From: Alcanivorax sp.
GTDB lineage: Bacteria; Pseudomonadota; Gammaproteobacteria; Pseudomonadales; Alcanivoracaceae
DNA length: 64,000 nucleotides
Direction: 5' to 3'
Assembly: GCA_022565695.1 (NCBI GenBank)
Contig: JAIUME010000002.1
Location: 62,001-126,000, forward strand
The position numbers were made by a program, and so were the translations under genes. Below, piece by piece: positions 1-12,177 of this stretch (its first letter is position 1; each line of letters opens with the position of its first letter). The notes beneath the pieces were generated by a model. It made no database searches, was not told where the DNA came from, and saw nothing but the letters and a program-made list of their open reading frames with translations.

Positions 1-1164
1 CCGTTGTTCCTGCTCGATGAAGTGGACAAGATGGGTATGGACATGCGCGGTGATCCGTCCTCTGCATTGCTGGAGGTGCTGGACCCGGAGCAGAACAACT
101 CCTTCAACGATCATTATCTCGAGCTGGATTACGATCTGTCCGAGACGCTTTTCATCTGCACCTCGAATTCCATGAATATTCCGGCGCCTTTGCTGGATCG
201 TATGGAAGTGATCCGTATTCCCGGCTATACGGAAGATGAGAAAGTCAACATTGCGCGCCAGTATCTTGTGCCCAAGCAGGCAGAAGCCAATGGCCTGAAA
301 AAAGACGAATTATCCTTTGATGATGCCTCGTTGCAGCATATCATCCGCCACTACACGCGAGAGGCCGGTGTGCGTGGGCTGGAGCGCGAAATCAGCAAGG
401 TCTGCCGCAAGGTGGTCAAAGAGCATCTGCTCAGCGACAGCAGCGAGCCCGTCAACATTGTTGGCGAAGATATCGAGAATTATCTGGGCGTGCGCAAGTA
501 CAGCTTCGGCCGTGCGGAAGAGCAGGACCAGATCGGTCAGGTCACTGGTTTGGCCTGGACGTCCGTTGGTGGTGAACTCCTGACGATTGAAGGCGTCTCA
601 ACACCAGGCAAGGGGCTTGTGACCATGACCGGCTCTCTCGGTGACGTCATGCAGGAGTCGATCCGCGCTGCCTACACTGTGGTCAAGAGCCGGGCGCGCA
701 CCCTCGGCATCCGCCGTCGGCAGCTGGAGCGGAATGATTTTCACATCCACGTGCCGGAAGGGGCGACACCGAAGGATGGTCCCAGCGCGGGCGTCGCGAT
801 GTGTACCTCGGTGGTCTCGGTGCTGACCGGCATTCCGGTGCGGGCCGATGTGGCGATGACCGGTGAGATCACGTTACGCGGGCAGGTCCTGCCGATCGGC
901 GGTCTCAAGGAGAAGCTGCTTGCAGCCCACCGTGGTGGCATCAAGGTAGTGCTGATTCCGCAGGAAAATGAGCGGGATCTGAAAGAAATTCCGGAAAATA
1001 TCAAGACAGCCCTTGATATTCGCCCGGTAAAATGGATTGATCAGGTTCTCGAAGTGGCGTTGCAGCACATGCCGACGCCACTCAGCGAGGCAGAGGTCGA
1101 AGAAGAAATCGCCACTGCCGAAGACGGGAAAAAAGGTGACGCTGATCGCGTCAGCACCCATTGA
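1..1164 (+). CDS. lon: ATP-dependent protease Lon, C-terminal part (5' end outside window)
   Basis: Lon degrades misfolded and regulatory proteins in the cytoplasm. The reading frame is already open at base 1, so only about 387 C-terminal residues are present. Visible are the Walker B stretch (FLLDEVDKMG), the AAA+ arginine region (PAPLLDRMEVIR) and the complete serine protease domain. The catalytic Ser lies in DGPSAGVAM (codon at 784-786) and the catalytic Lys in GGLKEKLL (codon at 907-909). The gene directly precedes hupB, as canonical lon does in pseudomonads, so this is the housekeeping copy. A second, divergent full-length Lon lies at 33061-35484. Confidence 0.97.
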   Translation, partial: PLFLLDEVDKMGMDMRGDPSSALLEVLDPEQNNSFNDHYLELDYDLSETLFICTSNSMNIPAPLLDRMEVIRIPGYTEDEKVNIARQYLVPKQAEANGLKKDELSFDDASLQHIIRHYTREAGVRGLEREISKVCRKVVKEHLLSDSSEPVNIVGEDIENYLGVRKYSFGRAEEQDQIGQVTGLAWTSVGGELLTIEGVSTPGKGLVTMTGSLGDVMQESIRAAYTVVKSRARTLGIRRRQLERNDFHIHVPEGATPKDGPSAGVAMCTSVVSVLTGIPVRADVAMTGEITLRGQVLPIGGLKEKLLAAHRGGIKVVLIPQENERDLKEIPENIKTALDIRPVKWIDQVLEVALQHMPTPLSEAEVEEEIATAEDGKKGDADRVSTH

Positions 1165-1198
1165 CAGCTGCATATGTGTATTTGTCGGTGGTTAATGT

Positions 1199-1219
1199 TT
1201 TGCTGGTTTGATCAGCAAA
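1199..1219 (+). terminator. weak stem-loop after lon
   Basis: TTTGCTG and CAGCAAA form a 7-bp stem around a 7-nt loop in the lon-hupB gap. No T-run follows it, so termination is only a possibility; it lies upstream of the hupB promoter. Confidence 0.3.
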
Positions 1220-1252
1220 TGTAAATGCTCGGGCTCTCTGGAGGTCGCTTCC

Positions 1253-1281
1253 TTGACGGGTTTCCGGCCCGTTGGTATAAA
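1253..1281 (+). promoter_or_regulatory. sigma-70 promoter for hupB
   Basis: TTGACG (1253-1258) and TATAAA (1276-1281) are separated by exactly 17 bp. This is close to the sigma-70 consensus and gives a leader of about 60 nt before the hupB start. It would allow strong hupB transcription independent of lon. Confidence 0.75.
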
Positions 1282-1350
1282 GTCGGCTTCCTCACCAGGG
1301 ACGTGGCGAGCGCTCCAGTGAACAACGGGAAATCAAAAAAGGGGATTTTC

Positions 1351-1623
1351 GTGAACAAATCAGAACTGATTGATGCTATCGCAGCTGCAGCAGATATTTC
1401 CAAGGCCGATGCCGGTCGTGCACTGGACGCAACTGTTGAGGCGGTTACCAACGCACTCAAGGGCGGCGACAGCGTATCACTGGTAGGCTTCGGTACCTTC
1501 ACCGTGAAGCAGCGTGCAGAGCGCGAAGGCCGTAACCCGCAGACCGGGCAGACCATCAAGATCGCAGCAGCAAACGTGCCGGGCTTCAAAGCCGGTAAGG
1601 CACTGAAGGACGCGGTCAACTGA
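1351..1623 (+). CDS. hupB: DNA-binding protein HU-beta
   Basis: This is a 90-residue nucleoid protein that bends DNA as a dimer. The sequence begins [11 protein letters not shown] and contains the family signature [21 protein letters not shown] in its DNA-binding arm, ending GKALKDAVN. Length equals the family norm. The frame is open further upstream, but the conserved N-terminus and a good ribosome site (AAGGGG, 1339-1344 region) select the GTG at 1351. tRNA-Asp follows only 10 nt after the stop codon, so the two are probably on one transcript that needs processing. Confidence 0.97.
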   Translation: MNKSELIDAIAAAADISKADAGRALDATVEAVTNALKGGDSVSLVGFGTFTVKQRAEREGRNPQTGQTIKIAAANVPGFKAGKALKDAVN

Positions 1624-1633
1624 GTCGTGTACA

Positions 1634-1710
1634 GGAGCGGTAGTTCAGTTGGTTAGAATACCGGCCTGTCACGCCGGGGGTCGCGGGTTCGAGTCCCGTC
1701 CGCTCCGCCA
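1634..1710 (+). tRNA. tRNA-Asp (anticodon GTC)
   Basis: A full cloverleaf can be drawn. The acceptor GGAGCGG pairs with CCGCTCC, the anticodon GTC lies at 1668-1670 in a 7-nt loop closed by CCGGC/GCCGG, the T-arm carries GGTTCGAGTCC, and CCA is encoded at the 3' end. It sits between hupB and ppiD, as recalled for pseudomonads. Confidence 0.97.
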
Positions 1711-1716
1711 ACAGAG

Positions 1717-1747
1717 AAGCGTGTCCTGAACGGGATGCGCTTTTTTG
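1717..1747 (+). terminator. Rho-independent terminator after tRNA-Asp
   Basis: A 10-bp stem (AAGCGTGTCC with GGGATGCGCTT, two G-U pairs) with a 6-nt loop is followed by TTTTTT. It lies immediately after the tRNA and ends the hupB-tRNA transcript before ppiD. Confidence 0.75.
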
Positions 1748-1779
1748 TTTGAGGCATATTGAATAATACGGAGAAAACA

Positions 1780-3693
1780 ATGCAGGGCTTCAGGCGATTC
1801 TTGCGCGGACCAGCGGGTAAAGTCCTGCTGGTCGTGATCATTTTGCCCTTCGTGGTATCCGCGTTCTACGGCTACTTCACGGGTGGGGGCGGTGGCGATG
1901 TTGTCGCCAAGGTGGAGGGTATTTCAGTATCCCGCGGTGCCGTTGACAACCGCGTGCAACAGATACGCCGCAACGTCAGCCAGCAGTCACCGGATATTGA
2001 TCCGGAAGTACTGAACAATTTTGTCAATGCGGGCATGGTGCTCGAAGGTATGGTCAGCGAACTTCTGATGCTGCATAGCGCACGAGAGTCCGGCATGCGT
2101 GTATCAGAAGAGCAGGCTGCCCGAGCTATTACCCGCACAGAGGATTTCCAGGACCCGCAAACCGGGCGTTTCTCCCAGGAAGTCTTCGAGCGCGTTGTGC
2201 GTAGCATTGGCCAGAGCCCACGGGGCTACATCCAGGGGTTGGGTGACCAGATGTTGCTTAACCAGCTGCGCGCCGGCTACGAAGACACCGAGTTTGCATT
2301 GCCCTATGAACTCGCGGACCTGCGTCGCCTCGGCGAGCAGCGTCGTGACATCAGCTATATCCGGGTGGGCGTTGAAGCGCTTCGGAGCGAGTTTGATGTC
2401 AGTGCTGAAGAAGCAGAAGCCTTCTATGAGCGTAACGCGGATGAGTTTGTGCGCCCGCCACATTTCCAGCTCGAGTATGTGCTGCTTGATCGTGACGACT
2501 ATCTGGACCAGGTAAGCTTCAGCGAAGAAGAGATCCGTGCCGAGTACCAGGTGCGTCGCCAGATGATCGAATCTGCTGCGGCCAGTGCCGAGCGGCGGCG
2601 CGTGTCCCACATTCTGTTCACCGGCGATGACGCCGAAGAACGGGCCGCAGCAGTGCGTGAGGCCCTGAGTGAGGGAGGCGATTTCGCCGCGGCGGCTGCC
2701 GAGCATTCAGAAGATGCAGCGTCTGCCGGTAACGGCGGTGATCTGGGGACGGTTGCACGGGGCGATCTGCCCTCTGCGCTGGAAACTGCGCTGTTTGAAC
2801 TGGAAGAGGGTGCGGTTTCAGAGCCTGTTGCCAATGAAGGTGCGGTGCACCTGCTCAAGGCCGTGCGCATCCAGCGTCGCGAGCTGCCGGGCTTTGATGA
2901 GATGCGCGACAATATCGCCCGGGACATGAAGCAGTCCCAGGCTGAGGTGATGTTGGGCGAAGATGTCGCACGCCTGGAAGAACTGGCGTTCGAGCATCCG
3001 GACCTCCAGGTGCCGGCAGAGACATTGTCCGCCACATTGCGCACCACGGGGTTCTTCCCGCTGTCGAGCCCTGAGGGTATTGCTGCCCATCAGGCGGTCC
3101 GCACTGAGCTTAACAATGCTGCCGTGCGCGAGCGGGGCCAGAACAGCCGCCTGATCGAACTCAGTGAATCACGTTTTGCCGTGGTTCGCGTGGCGGACAG
3201 TCAGCCGGCTGAGCCGATTCCCTTCGCAGAAGTGAGCGATCGTATTGTGCGGCGTTTGCAGATGCGCCAGGCGTTTGACCGTATCGACGAAATGCTGGCC
3301 CAGGGCGAGCAGACCGTCGCAGAAGGTGGTGACATTACGGCACTGGCGGCTCTGTGGGAGCGCCCGGTATCTGTCGCGACAGACCTGGAGCGTGGTGCGG
3401 CAGAACCGGCGTCCGAACTGGTCGAGAAAGCCTTCCGCTTGCCACGTCCGGACGAAGAGGGCGTTGCCCCGCTGGAGATCATGCGCCTCGGCACCGGTGA
3501 CCTGGTGGCCCTGTCACTGAGCGCAGTGCGTGACGGCGACCCGGAAGGTCTGGATGCCGCGCAACAGGCTCAGGCGCTGGCGCAGTTGGGCCAGTTCGAG
3601 GGCGAGCGCAGCTTCCGCCAGACGATTGCCTGGTTGCGGGAAAGCGGCAAGGTGCGGCTGTACCCGGAGCGTCTTGGTGGCAACGACGATTAA
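1780..3693 (+). CDS. ppiD: PpiD/SurA-type periplasmic folding factor (parvulin domain)
   Basis: This is a membrane-anchored chaperone of 637 residues that assists newly exported outer-membrane proteins in the periplasm. After a short basic cytoplasmic end (MQGFRRFLRGPAGK) there is one membrane helix (about residues 15-35). A SurA-like N-terminal region follows, then a parvulin domain starting near RRVSHILF and running through GGDLGTVARGDLP to VHLLKAV, then a long helical C-terminus. The ATG at 1780 is preferred over an in-frame TTG at 1759 because GGAG precedes it at the right distance. Gene order after hupB matches ppiD. In E. coli PpiD the parvulin domain is thought to be inactive; activity here is unknown. 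Confidence 0.93.
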   Translation: MQGFRRFLRGPAGKVLLVVIILPFVVSAFYGYFTGGGGGDVVAKVEGISVSRGAVDNRVQQIRRNVSQQSPDIDPEVLNNFVNAGMVLEGMVSELLMLHSARESGMRVSEEQAARAITRTEDFQDPQTGRFSQEVFERVVRSIGQSPRGYIQGLGDQMLLNQLRAGYEDTEFALPYELADLRRLGEQRRDISYIRVGVEALRSEFDVSAEEAEAFYERNADEFVRPPHFQLEYVLLDRDDYLDQVSFSEEEIRAEYQVRRQMIESAAASAERRRVSHILFTGDDAEERAAAVREALSEGGDFAAAAAEHSEDAASAGNGGDLGTVARGDLPSALETALFELEEGAVSEPVANEGAVHLLKAVRIQRRELPGFDEMRDNIARDMKQSQAEVMLGEDVARLEELAFEHPDLQVPAETLSATLRTTGFFPLSSPEGIAAHQAVRTELNNAAVRERGQNSRLIELSESRFAVVRVADSQPAEPIPFAEVSDRIVRRLQMRQAFDRIDEMLAQGEQTVAEGGDITALAALWERPVSVATDLERGAAEPASELVEKAFRLPRPDEEGVAPLEIMRLGTGDLVALSLSAVRDGDPEGLDAAQQAQALAQLGQFEGERSFRQTIAWLRESGKVRLYPERLGGNDD

Positions 3694-3718
3694 ATCGCTG
3701 GTGTTGTCATAGCGGAGA

Positions 3719-3751
3719 ACAAAAAAAACCGGCCAGTTGGCCGGTTTTTTT
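3719..3751. terminator. bidirectional terminator between ppiD and fabI
   Basis: AAAACCGGCC and GGCCGGTTTT form a 10-bp stem with loop AGTT, with an A-run on the left and a T-run on the right. It serves both convergent genes, ppiD (plus) and fabI (minus). Confidence 0.92.
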
Positions 3752-3763
3752 ATGCAGCAGTGA

Positions 3764-4558
3764 TTATTCCTCGCCATCACCGCTGGCCGCCGTATTGGCA
3801 CCGCCATCAACGTACATGATTTCACCGGTGACGCCGGAGGCCAGGTCCGAACACAGGAACGCAGCGGCGTTGCCCACTTCCTCGATGGTGACATTGCGGC
3901 GCAAGGGCGCTTTGGCCGCATTCTGATCAAGCATGGTGCGGAAGCGCTTGATACCGGACGCGGCAAGCGTGCGGATCGGGCCGGCGGAAATCGCATTGAC
4001 GCGAATGCCTTCCTTGCCCAGGCTCGCGGCCAGATAGCGCACACTGGCTTCCAGGCTGGCTTTGGCCAGGCCCATGACATTGTAGTTGGGGACAGTTTGT
4101 CGCGAAGCATGGTAGCTGAGGGTCAGCAAGCTGCCGTTGCGGCCCTTCATCATGGCGTGACCGGCCTTGGCCAGCGCCACGAAGCTGTAGCTGGAGATCT
4201 CATGGGCGATCCGAAACCCGTCACGGGTGGCGACGTCGATGAAGTTGCCATCCAGCTCATGGGCAGGGGCAAAGCCTACGGCATGGACAATGCCATCCAG
4301 ACCATCCCAGTGCTTGCCGAGGCCGGCGAACACCGCATCGATCTCGGCGTCATCGGCGACATCGCAAGGAAAGCACAGGTCCGTCGAGCTGCCGAATGCC
4401 TCTGCGGCTTTTTCGATGCGGGATTTGAGCCTGTCATTCTGGTATGTGAAGGCCAGTTCGGCGCCCTCGCGGTGCATGGCTTCGGCGATGCCCCAGGCTA
4501 TTGATTTGGTACTGGCAATACCCACAATCAGATAGCGTTTGCCGGTCAGAATGCCCAT
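3764..4558 (-). CDS. fabI: enoyl-[ACP] reductase FabI
   Basis: FabI catalyses the last, NADH-dependent reduction of each fatty-acid elongation cycle and is the target of triclosan-type inhibitors. The 264 residues show the FabI-type nucleotide motif [13 protein letters not shown] and the catalytic region [12 protein letters not shown] (Tyr and Lys six residues apart). The HAVGFAP segment keeps the glycine whose mutation gives triclosan resistance in E. coli. The product ends [23 protein letters not shown] precedes the ATG. It is transcribed toward ppiD and shares its terminator. Confidence 0.96.
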   Translation of the reverse strand: MGILTGKRYLIVGIASTKSIAWGIAEAMHREGAELAFTYQNDRLKSRIEKAAEAFGSSTDLCFPCDVADDAEIDAVFAGLGKHWDGLDGIVHAVGFAPAHELDGNFIDVATRDGFRIAHEISSYSFVALAKAGHAMMKGRNGSLLTLSYHASRQTVPNYNVMGLAKASLEASVRYLAASLGKEGIRVNAISAGPIRTLAASGIKRFRTMLDQNAAKAPLRRNVTIEEVGNAAAFLCSDLASGVTGEIMYVDGGANTAASGDGEE

Positions 4559-4670
4559 GTGCAGTCCTCTTTATTCGGGGTGCAAGTGATTTACGGTGCA
4601 GGCAATGTAACGGAAAGTCGGATGTCATGCATTGCTCAAATGCAACAAAGCATTGAGGACTTCTGCCGGA

Positions 4671-6292
<1,622 letters not shown>

Positions 6293-6296
<4 letters not shown>

Positions 6297-7330
6297 GACG
6301 CGGCCCCCAGGTATTTTTTCGGGTCGAAGGCATCGCGCACCGCTTCACCAATGAAGATCAGCAGCGTCAGCAGAAAGGCCAGGGATACGAAGGCGCTGAT
6401 GCCCAGCCAGGGGGCATGCAGGTTGGCCTTGCCCTGACCCAGCAACTCGCCCAGAGAGGGCGAGCCGGGTGGCAGCCCGAAGCCGATGAAGTCGAGCGTG
6501 GTGAGGGTGATGATGGCGCCATTGAGGATAAACGGCACAAAGGTCAGGGTGGCGACCATGGCATTGGGCAGCATATGGCGGGCCATGATCACGGGCGTGG
6601 AAATGCCCAGGGCCTTGGCGGCGCGCACATAGTCCATGTTGCGGCAGCGCAGGAATTCCGCCCGTACCAGATCCACCAGCGCCATCCACGAGAACAGCAG
6701 CATGATCAGCAGCAGCCACCAGAAATTCGGGGCCACGAAACTTGAAATGATGATGATCAGATAGAGCGTCGGCATGCTCGACCAGATTTCGATGAAGCGC
6801 TGCCCCGCCAGATCCGTCCAGCCGCCGTAGTACCCTTGCACGGCGCCAACACCGATCCCGATGATGCTGCTGGCAAAGGCCAGCATCAAGCCGAACAGCA
6901 CGGAGATGCGAAACCCGTAGATAATGCGGGCGAGGACATCCCGGCCCTGGTCATCGGTGCCGAGCCAGTTTTCGGCGGACGGCGGGGCAGGTGAGGGCAC
7001 GTCCAGATCGTAATTGATGGTGCTGTAGCTGAAGCGAATCAATGGCCAGATCATCCAGCCATCTTCTTCGATCAGTTCGCGCACGAACGGATCGCGGTAA
7101 TTGGTTTCGGTCTCGAACATGCCGCCAAAGGTGGTTTCCGGGTAGGCCTTGAACACGGGCGCATACAGCTCGCCCTGGTAGCTGAGTACCAGTGGCTTGT
7201 CGTTGGCGATCAGTTCGGCGGCCATGCAGATGACAAAGACCGCCGCGAAAATCCACAGCGACCAGTAGCCACGACGGTTGGCCTTGAAAGTCTGCCACTG
7301 ACGTTCGAAAACGGGATTACTGAAGGCCAT
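6293..7330 (-). CDS. yejE: YejE-type ABC transporter permease
   Basis: This inner-membrane permease has 345 residues. A first membrane helix is near residues 20-40, a periplasmic insert of about 100 residues follows (GGMFETETNYRDPF is typical of YejE), then GTDDQGRDVLARIIYGFRIS and a bundle of five hydrophobic segments. The binding-protein-dependent transport motif for the ATPase is around ARHMLPNA. It lies between yejB (21 bp upstream) and yejF (4-bp overlap). It should pair with YejB to form the channel. Confidence 0.93.
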
Positions 7331-7351
7331 GCCGGCTCCTGTGGCAGGTCG

Positions 7352-8431
7352 TCATACGTTTCTCCGCTCGAAATCGATACGCGGATCGACCAGAACATAG
7401 GTCAGATCGCTGATCAGCTTCATCAGAAGGCCGATAAGGGTAAAGATGAACAGGGTGCCGAACACCACCGGATAATCCCGGTTGATCACGGATTCAAAGC
7501 CCAGCAGGCCGAGCCCGTCGAGGGAGAAGATATATTCGATCAACAGGACACCGGTAAAGAACATGCTGACAAAAGCCGCCGGGAAACCGGCAATGATGAT
7601 CAGCATGGCGTTGCGGAATACGTGCCGATAGAGGACCTGATTTTCTGACAGCCCTTTGGCGCGGGCGGTCTGCACATAGAGCTTGCTGACCTCGTCCAGA
7701 AACGAGTTCTTGGTGAGCATGGTCAGGGTGGCAAAGCTGCCGATGACAATGGCAATCGTGGGCAGGGTGATGTGCCAGAAGTAATCCAGAATCTTGCCGC
7801 CCAGTGTCAGGTCATCGAAGTTATCCGATGTCAGGCCGCGCAAGGGGAACAGGTCCAGATAGCTGCCGCCGGCAAACAATACCACCAGCAGGATGGCGAA
7901 CAGGAAACTGGGAATGGCATAGCCGACGATGACGAAGCTGCTGCTCCAGACGTCAAAGGGCGTGCCGTGGCGCACGGCTTTGCGGATACCCAGCGGGATG
8001 GAGACCAGATAGGTGATCAGCGTGCTCCACAGGCCGAGGGAGATCGACACCGGCAGGCGTTCACGGATCAGCTCCAGCACGCTGCGATCACGATAATAGG
8101 ATTCGCCGAAGTCCAGCGTGGCGTAATTGCGCAACATCAGCCAGAAGCGCTCATGGGCCGGCTTGTCGAAACCGTACATCTTCTCGATGCGTTCGAGCAG
8201 ATCCGGCGGCAAGCCCTGGGAGCCCCGGTAGCCGCCATCGCTGCTGCCGACAAAGTCAGCCCTGCTGCCCGCGAACTGGCTGCCTGTATCGCTTTCGATC
8301 CCCTGCAGTTGCGCAACCATGCGCTCCACGGGGCCGCCGGGGGCGGCCTGGACGATGATGAAGTTCAGCAACAGGATGCCGAACAGGGTCGGAATGATCA
8401 GCAGCAGGCGCCGGGCAATATAACGACTCAT
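7352..8431 (-). CDS. yejB: YejB-type ABC transporter permease
   Basis: This is the second membrane subunit of the importer, with 359 residues. It starts [20 protein letters not shown], the usual N-terminal helix of DppB/OppB/YejB permeases. A YejB-typical periplasmic insert follows ([12 protein letters not shown] to [19 protein letters not shown]), then five more hydrophobic segments and the ATPase-docking region near [10 protein letters not shown]. Its ATG overlaps the upstream binding-protein stop by 4 bp. Confidence 0.93.
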   Translation of the reverse strand: MSRYIARRLLLIIPTLFGILLLNFIIVQAAPGGPVERMVAQLQGIESDTGSQFAGSRADFVGSSDGGYRGSQGLPPDLLERIEKMYGFDKPAHERFWLMLRNYATLDFGESYYRDRSVLELIRERLPVSISLGLWSTLITYLVSIPLGIRKAVRHGTPFDVWSSSFVIVGYAIPSFLFAILLVVLFAGGSYLDLFPLRGLTSDNFDDLTLGGKILDYFWHITLPTIAIVIGSFATLTMLTKNSFLDEVSKLYVQTARAKGLSENQVLYRHVFRNAMLIIIAGFPAAFVSMFFTGVLLIEYIFSLDGLGLLGFESVINRDYPVVFGTLFIFTLIGLLMKLISDLTYVLVDPRIDFERRNV

Positions 8432-10224
8432 TCGGCGCCCTTATGCCACCAGGTGTCCAGGGGCAGACCATGGGGCGTCGGTTTGCCGGGATGTGCAATC
8501 TGCTTCCAGTAGGCGATACGGAAGTTATCGGTATACCAGTTGGGAATCACGTAATGGCCCCATTGCAGCGCCCGATCCAGTGCCCGGGTGCTGGTGACCA
8601 GTGCATCGCGATCCTGTGCACTGATGATGTGGCCCACCAGCGTGTCGATGGCGTCGTCCTGCAGGCCCAGAAGGTTGCGCGAGTCCGGCCGGTCCGCTGC
8701 GCTGGAGTGCCAGAAATCCCGTTGTTCGTTGCCCGGAGAATTGGACTGCGGAAAAACGTTGACGACCATATCGAAATCGAAACGGCGCAGGCGCTCGGTG
8801 TATTGCGTCTGATCAACGCGGCGCACTTCGGCGCGCACGCCCAGACCACGCAGATTATTCGAGAAGGGCAGGGCAATGCGCTCCCAGTGGGCGGTGTCGA
8901 TCAGTATCTCGAAGCGCACTGGCGTGCCGTCTGGTGTATGCAGCTGATTGTCCCGGAGGGTGTAGCCGGCCTCCCGAAGCATGGTCTGGGCACGTAGCAG
9001 ATTCGCGCGCGGACGGCCGCTGCCATCGCTGACAGGCGGGTTATATACCGAGGTGAAGACCTCTTCAGGTAATTTATCGCGCAGCGGTTCCAGCAGCTTC
9101 AGTTCATTGGCATCCGGCAAGCCGGTCGCGGCCAGTTCCGAATTTTCGAAGAAGCTGCGAGTGCGCTGATACTGGCCATGAAACAGGTTCTGATTGGTCC
9201 ACTCAAAATCGAATGCATAGGCCAGTGCCTTGCGCAGTGTCTTGTCCTGGAACAGCGGTCGACGCAGATTGTAGGTAAAGGCCTGCATGCCGGCGGGCAG
9301 GTCATGGTCAAACGTCTCCATGATGATGTTGCCGCGACTCAGGGCAGGGCCCTGATAGCCGTTGGCCCAGTTGGCGGCCACATTTTCGACCCGCAGGTCG
9401 TAGCGACCGCCCTTGAAGGCTTCCAGGGCTACCGTATCATCGAGAAAGTATTCGAAGCTGATGCGGGCGAAATTATGCCGCCCGCGATTGACGGGGAGGT
9501 CCTTGCCCCAGTAGTCATCACGGCGCTCATAGACGACCCGCTTGCCGGGATCGCGGCTGGCGATACGATAGGGGCCGCTGCCCAGCGGGGCTTCCAGTGT
9601 GCCGCGTTCGAAATTTCGCTCCTCCCAATAGTGTTTGGGCAGGATCTGCATCTGGCCAACAATGAGCGCCAGTTCGCGGTTGTCGCCGGGTTTGAAGGAG
9701 AACTTGACGCGGTGCTTGTCCAGCGCCTCGACGCTTTCGACGTCGCCGTAGTAGAAGCTGTAGAACGGCTGACCTTTTTCAGTCAGCAGGTGGAAGGTGT
9801 ACACCACATCCTCGGCCGTGACGGGTTTGCCATCCGCAAACCGGGCCTCTTCACGCAGGTGATAGATCACCCAGCTGCGGTCCTCCGGTGTTTCGATGGA
9901 CCGGGCCAGCAGGCCGTATTGGGTAAAGGGTTCATCCGCACTGCTGACTGTCAGCGTATCGTAGATCTGGCCGAGGCCGGCTGCCGGGGAACCTCGCGAA
10001 ATAAAGGGGTTGAAGCTGTCGAATGTACCAATGGTATGCCGCCGCAGATTGCCCCCTTTGGGTGCATCCGGATTGACGTAGTCGAAGTGGCTGAAATCCG
10101 CTGGATACTTTGGCTCGCCGTGCATGGCAATGGCATGGCTGCCGCCCGCTGCGCTGGTGCTTGCCAGCGCCAGAAGAACCGGGGCAAGAAAAAGGGGGGC
10201 TGTCAGCAGAGAGAGCAGTCTCAT
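8428..10224 (-). CDS. YejA-type extracellular solute-binding protein (copy 1)
   Basis: This periplasmic oligopeptide-binding protein of 598 residues would deliver substrate to YejBEF. It opens with a cleavable signal peptide ([20 protein letters not shown]) followed by [15 protein letters not shown] and [13 protein letters not shown], typical of YejA-like SBP_bac_5 proteins. The ATG at 10224 overlaps the stop of the upstream binding protein by 4 bp, which selects it over an in-frame GTG 15 bp earlier. A paralogue sits directly upstream; the pair may broaden the substrate range. Confidence 0.92.
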   Translation of the reverse strand: MRLLSLLTAPLFLAPVLLALASTSAAGGSHAIAMHGEPKYPADFSHFDYVNPDAPKGGNLRRHTIGTFDSFNPFISRGSPAAGLGQIYDTLTVSSADEPFTQYGLLARSIETPEDRSWVIYHLREEARFADGKPVTAEDVVYTFHLLTEKGQPFYSFYYGDVESVEALDKHRVKFSFKPGDNRELALIVGQMQILPKHYWEERNFERGTLEAPLGSGPYRIASRDPGKRVVYERRDDYWGKDLPVNRGRHNFARISFEYFLDDTVALEAFKGGRYDLRVENVAANWANGYQGPALSRGNIIMETFDHDLPAGMQAFTYNLRRPLFQDKTLRKALAYAFDFEWTNQNLFHGQYQRTRSFFENSELAATGLPDANELKLLEPLRDKLPEEVFTSVYNPPVSDGSGRPRANLLRAQTMLREAGYTLRDNQLHTPDGTPVRFEILIDTAHWERIALPFSNNLRGLGVRAEVRRVDQTQYTERLRRFDFDMVVNVFPQSNSPGNEQRDFWHSSAADRPDSRNLLGLQDDAIDTLVGHIISAQDRDALVTSTRALDRALQWGHYVIPNWYTDNFRIAYWKQIAHPGKPTPHGLPLDTWWHKGAE

Positions 10225-12128
10225 TGTTGTTTTTTCCACCAGGTTTCAGTGCCAAGAATGTAGGGCATGGGCTTGTCAGGCCGTCCGAATTTATCCCACC
10301 AGGCGAGCCGGTGATTATCAATGTACCAGTGCGGCACGCTGTAGTGCTGCCAGAGTAGCACACGATCCAGTGCGCGCATGGCAGCGCGATAATCGCTATC
10401 GGATGTTGCGCCAAGCGCGGCTTCCACCAGCGCGTCTACCACCGGGTCATTGATGCCGGAGTAGTTACGACTGCCGCCCAGACTGACGCTGTCCGAGTGC
10501 AGATAGTCGCGGAGCTCAGGCCCGGGGTAAGAGCGCTGGGGCAACACGAATATTGTCGCGTCATAGTCAAAGCGATCAAGTCGTTCCTTGTAGCTCGCCG
10601 GGTCCAGGGGCCGATAGCTGGCCTGAATGCCGACCCGCTCCAGATTGCGCAGGTACGGCTCGACAACGCGCACCATGCCCGGTGTCTGATAATTGAGAAT
10701 CTCCAGCCGTAAAGGTTCCCCGGTTTCTTTATTGACCAGCCGGCGCCCCTGAATGACATAGCCGGCATCGGCAAACAACGCCAGGGCGCGTTGCATGCGG
10801 TCGCGAATGTTGCCGGAGCCATCACTCACCGGATGGGCGAAGGGTTCCGTGAATAGCTGGGGCGGCAATTGTTCTTTCCACGGTGTCAGCAACGCCAGCT
10901 CGGTGCCCTCGGGGACGCCGGTAGCGCTGTTCAGGCTGTTCGGGAACCAGCTGTTGGAGCGTGCATAGGCGCCGTTGAAAATAGTGCGATTCGTCCATTC
11001 GAAATCAAACAGGATACTGAGAGCTTCGCGCACCCTGCGGTCATCGAAGGGCGCACGGCGCATGTTCAGGAAGAACGCCTGGGTGCCCTTGGGAATATCG
11101 TGGGGGATTTCGGCACGCTGCACATCGCCCCGGCGCACCGCCGGAAAGTTGTAGGCCGTGGCCCAGTGCTTGGCGACGTAATCCAGATGCACATCATAAC
11201 CGCCGCTCTTGAAGGCTTCGAAACCCACCTGCGCGTCGCGATAGAAGTCGATGACAACCTGATCGAAGTTATAGCGGCCCCGGTTGACGGGCAGATCCCG
11301 GCCCCAATAGCCTTCAAGGCGCTCAAAGGTGACCTGGCGGCCCGGTCTGACGCTGGTGATCTGATAGGGGCTGCTGACCAGTGGCGGTGACAGGGTGGAT
11401 GCGAAAGGGCGTTCTGACCAATAGTGTTCGGGCAGCACGGGCAGGTCGCCCAGTACCAGCGGCAAATCACGGCGGCTGTCACCGGTGAGGTGGAAGCGCA
11501 CGGTATGCTCATCAATGACTTCCGCGCCGGTAACGTCAGAAAGCATCAGTGCGTAGCGGGGGTGGCCTTCTTCGCGCAGCAGTTCCAGCGAGAACACCAC
11601 ATCCCCCGCCGTAATCGGGTGGCCGTCATTGAAGCGGGCTTCCTTGCGCAGGTGGAACACCACCCAATCCAGGCTGGCCGGATATTCGACGCGTTCAGCA
11701 ATCAGGCCATAGGCGCTGCTGGGTTCATCACCGACACGGTTGTGGCTGCCGCCACCCATCAGCAGGGTGTCCGTCGTTTCCAGGAATCCGAAGACGGAAG
11801 CACCTGGCGTCCCCGCCGGGCTGCGGCCTGTCATGATGTAGGGGTTGAGACTGTCGAAGGTGCCGAAGCCGAACAGACGCAGCGTGCCGCCTTTCGGCGC
11901 GTCCGGATTGACGTAGTCAAAATGCGTGAAGTCTGCCGGATAGCGCAACTCGCCGAAGGGGCTGTAGCCATGGCTGACGGTGACCGGGTCACTGTCATCA
12001 GCGATGGCGCAGGGCAGGGAGGCCGCGATAAGCAGTATGCCGGCCAGCCTCCGTACGGCCCGCACACTCGCGCCAGTCAATCGTCCACCTATCAATGTTG
12101 CCCGCACTGGCATGCTTTGCTTTTCCAC
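10221..12128 (-). CDS. YejA-type extracellular solute-binding protein (copy 2)
   Basis: This is a paralogue of the next gene, sharing [27 protein letters not shown]-like and SFWFPNS-like family stretches. It is about 635 residues long. The signal peptide lies near LAGILLIAASLPCAIA after an unusually long basic N-terminus. The open frame extends further upstream, but GTG at 12128 has an AAGGGG ribosome site 8 nt before it; ATG at 12113 is the alternative. Both lie downstream of the mltD stop at 12178. It is part of the gloB-mltD-SBP-SBP-yejBEF run. Confidence 0.9.
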   Translation of the reverse strand: MEKQSMPVRATLIGGRLTGASVRAVRRLAGILLIAASLPCAIADDSDPVTVSHGYSPFGELRYPADFTHFDYVNPDAPKGGTLRLFGFGTFDSLNPYIMTGRSPAGTPGASVFGFLETTDTLLMGGGSHNRVGDEPSSAYGLIAERVEYPASLDWVVFHLRKEARFNDGHPITAGDVVFSLELLREEGHPRYALMLSDVTGAEVIDEHTVRFHLTGDSRRDLPLVLGDLPVLPEHYWSERPFASTLSPPLVSSPYQITSVRPGRQVTFERLEGYWGRDLPVNRGRYNFDQVVIDFYRDAQVGFEAFKSGGYDVHLDYVAKHWATAYNFPAVRRGDVQRAEIPHDIPKGTQAFFLNMRRAPFDDRRVREALSILFDFEWTNRTIFNGAYARSNSWFPNSLNSATGVPEGTELALLTPWKEQLPPQLFTEPFAHPVSDGSGNIRDRMQRALALFADAGYVIQGRRLVNKETGEPLRLEILNYQTPGMVRVVEPYLRNLERVGIQASYRPLDPASYKERLDRFDYDATIFVLPQRSYPGPELRDYLHSDSVSLGGSRNYSGINDPVVDALVEAALGATSDSDYRAAMRALDRVLLWQHYSVPHWYIDNHRLAWWDKFGRPDKPMPYILGTETWWKKQQ

Positions 12129-12177
12129 TGTCTTTCCCCTTCTCATCGGTGGTGTCCTTGCCACGCGCAGGCCGGGA

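Noticed and set aside
1225-1350. Longer N-terminus for HU
   Set aside because: It would include the promoter and leader; HU length and the ribosome site fit GTG at 1351.
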